DNA from: an uncultured bacterium
GTDB taxonomy: Bacteria; Patescibacteriota; Saccharimonadia; Saccharimonadales; Saccharimonadaceae
Direction of reading: 5' to 3'
DNA: 11,232 bases
NCBI GenBank assembly: GCA_903889015.1
Contig: CAISVS010000010.1
Coordinates: 1 to 11,232 of the forward strand
Below the pieces are notes generated by a model. That model was not told the DNA's origin. It worked only from the letters and a program-made list of their open reading frames with translations, and did not search any database. Within the stretch, counting starts at the first letter, position 1, and each line of letters starts with the position of its first letter. This document shows positions 11,215 through 11,232 of the stretch, piece after piece. Position numbers and translations under genes: made by a program.

Positions 11215-11232
11215 CACTATTACCTCTGTTGA

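Overview
The window suggests a genome-reduced bacterium of the Patescibacteria (CPR) radiation, most likely Candidatus Saccharibacteria (TM7). This is an inference from the type IV pilin style (a GFTIVELLVVI leader followed by a GYWDYSG tail), a MurA with an N-terminal helix-turn-helix, compact spacing, and moderate-to-low GC apart from a few local islands. TGA is used as a stop (two pilins and the glycine-rich pilin end in TGA), so the TGA-as-glycine code of Gracilibacteria/Absconditabacteria is excluded.

Layout. (1) 1-500: a perfect 34-bp palindrome, a short GC-rich structured stretch, and an unrecognised small basic protein. (2) 512-3458: a divergent pair, an HTH-MurA fusion (minus) and glyA (plus), separated by a 20-bp perfect palindrome that could be an operator. 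(3) 3475-8586: a type IV pilin island, all on the minus strand. An upstream operon encodes three minor-pilin-like proteins: one with a glycine-rich domain inserted into the pilin, one small, and one with a C-terminal LamG-like lectin fold. Downstream are three paralogous short pilins, each with its own promoter of near-identical architecture. (4) 8704-10875: murB (minus), tRNA-Arg(TCG), a truncated tRNA-Arg relic next to an inverted repeat, and uppP (plus). (5) 10876-11232: a GC-rich chain of hairpins ending in a bidirectional terminator (a candidate non-coding RNA), then tRNA-Lys(CTT) on the minus strand.

How the genes fit together. MurA, MurB and UppP cover UDP-MurNAc synthesis and undecaprenyl-phosphate recycling for peptidoglycan. 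GlyA supplies glycine and one-carbon units. The pilin block would build the shaft and tip of a surface pilus, with two large minor subunits as candidate adhesins. No pilus ATPase, platform protein or prepilin peptidase lies in the window.

Two regulatory patterns stand out. Four transcripts (murA, murB, uppP and the glycine-rich pilin operon) have a -10 box ending 7-8 nt before the ATG and no Shine-Dalgarno sequence, which is the expected layout of leaderless mRNAs; glyA and the short pilins have 5' leaders, with clear Shine-Dalgarno sequences at glyA and the first short pilin. The three short pilins share a CTTGTGC-17 nt-TA(A/T)ATT promoter. The best candidates for something undescribed are the hairpin-chain RNA, the HTH-MurA fusion with its altered catalytic loop, and the glycine-rich-domain pilin.
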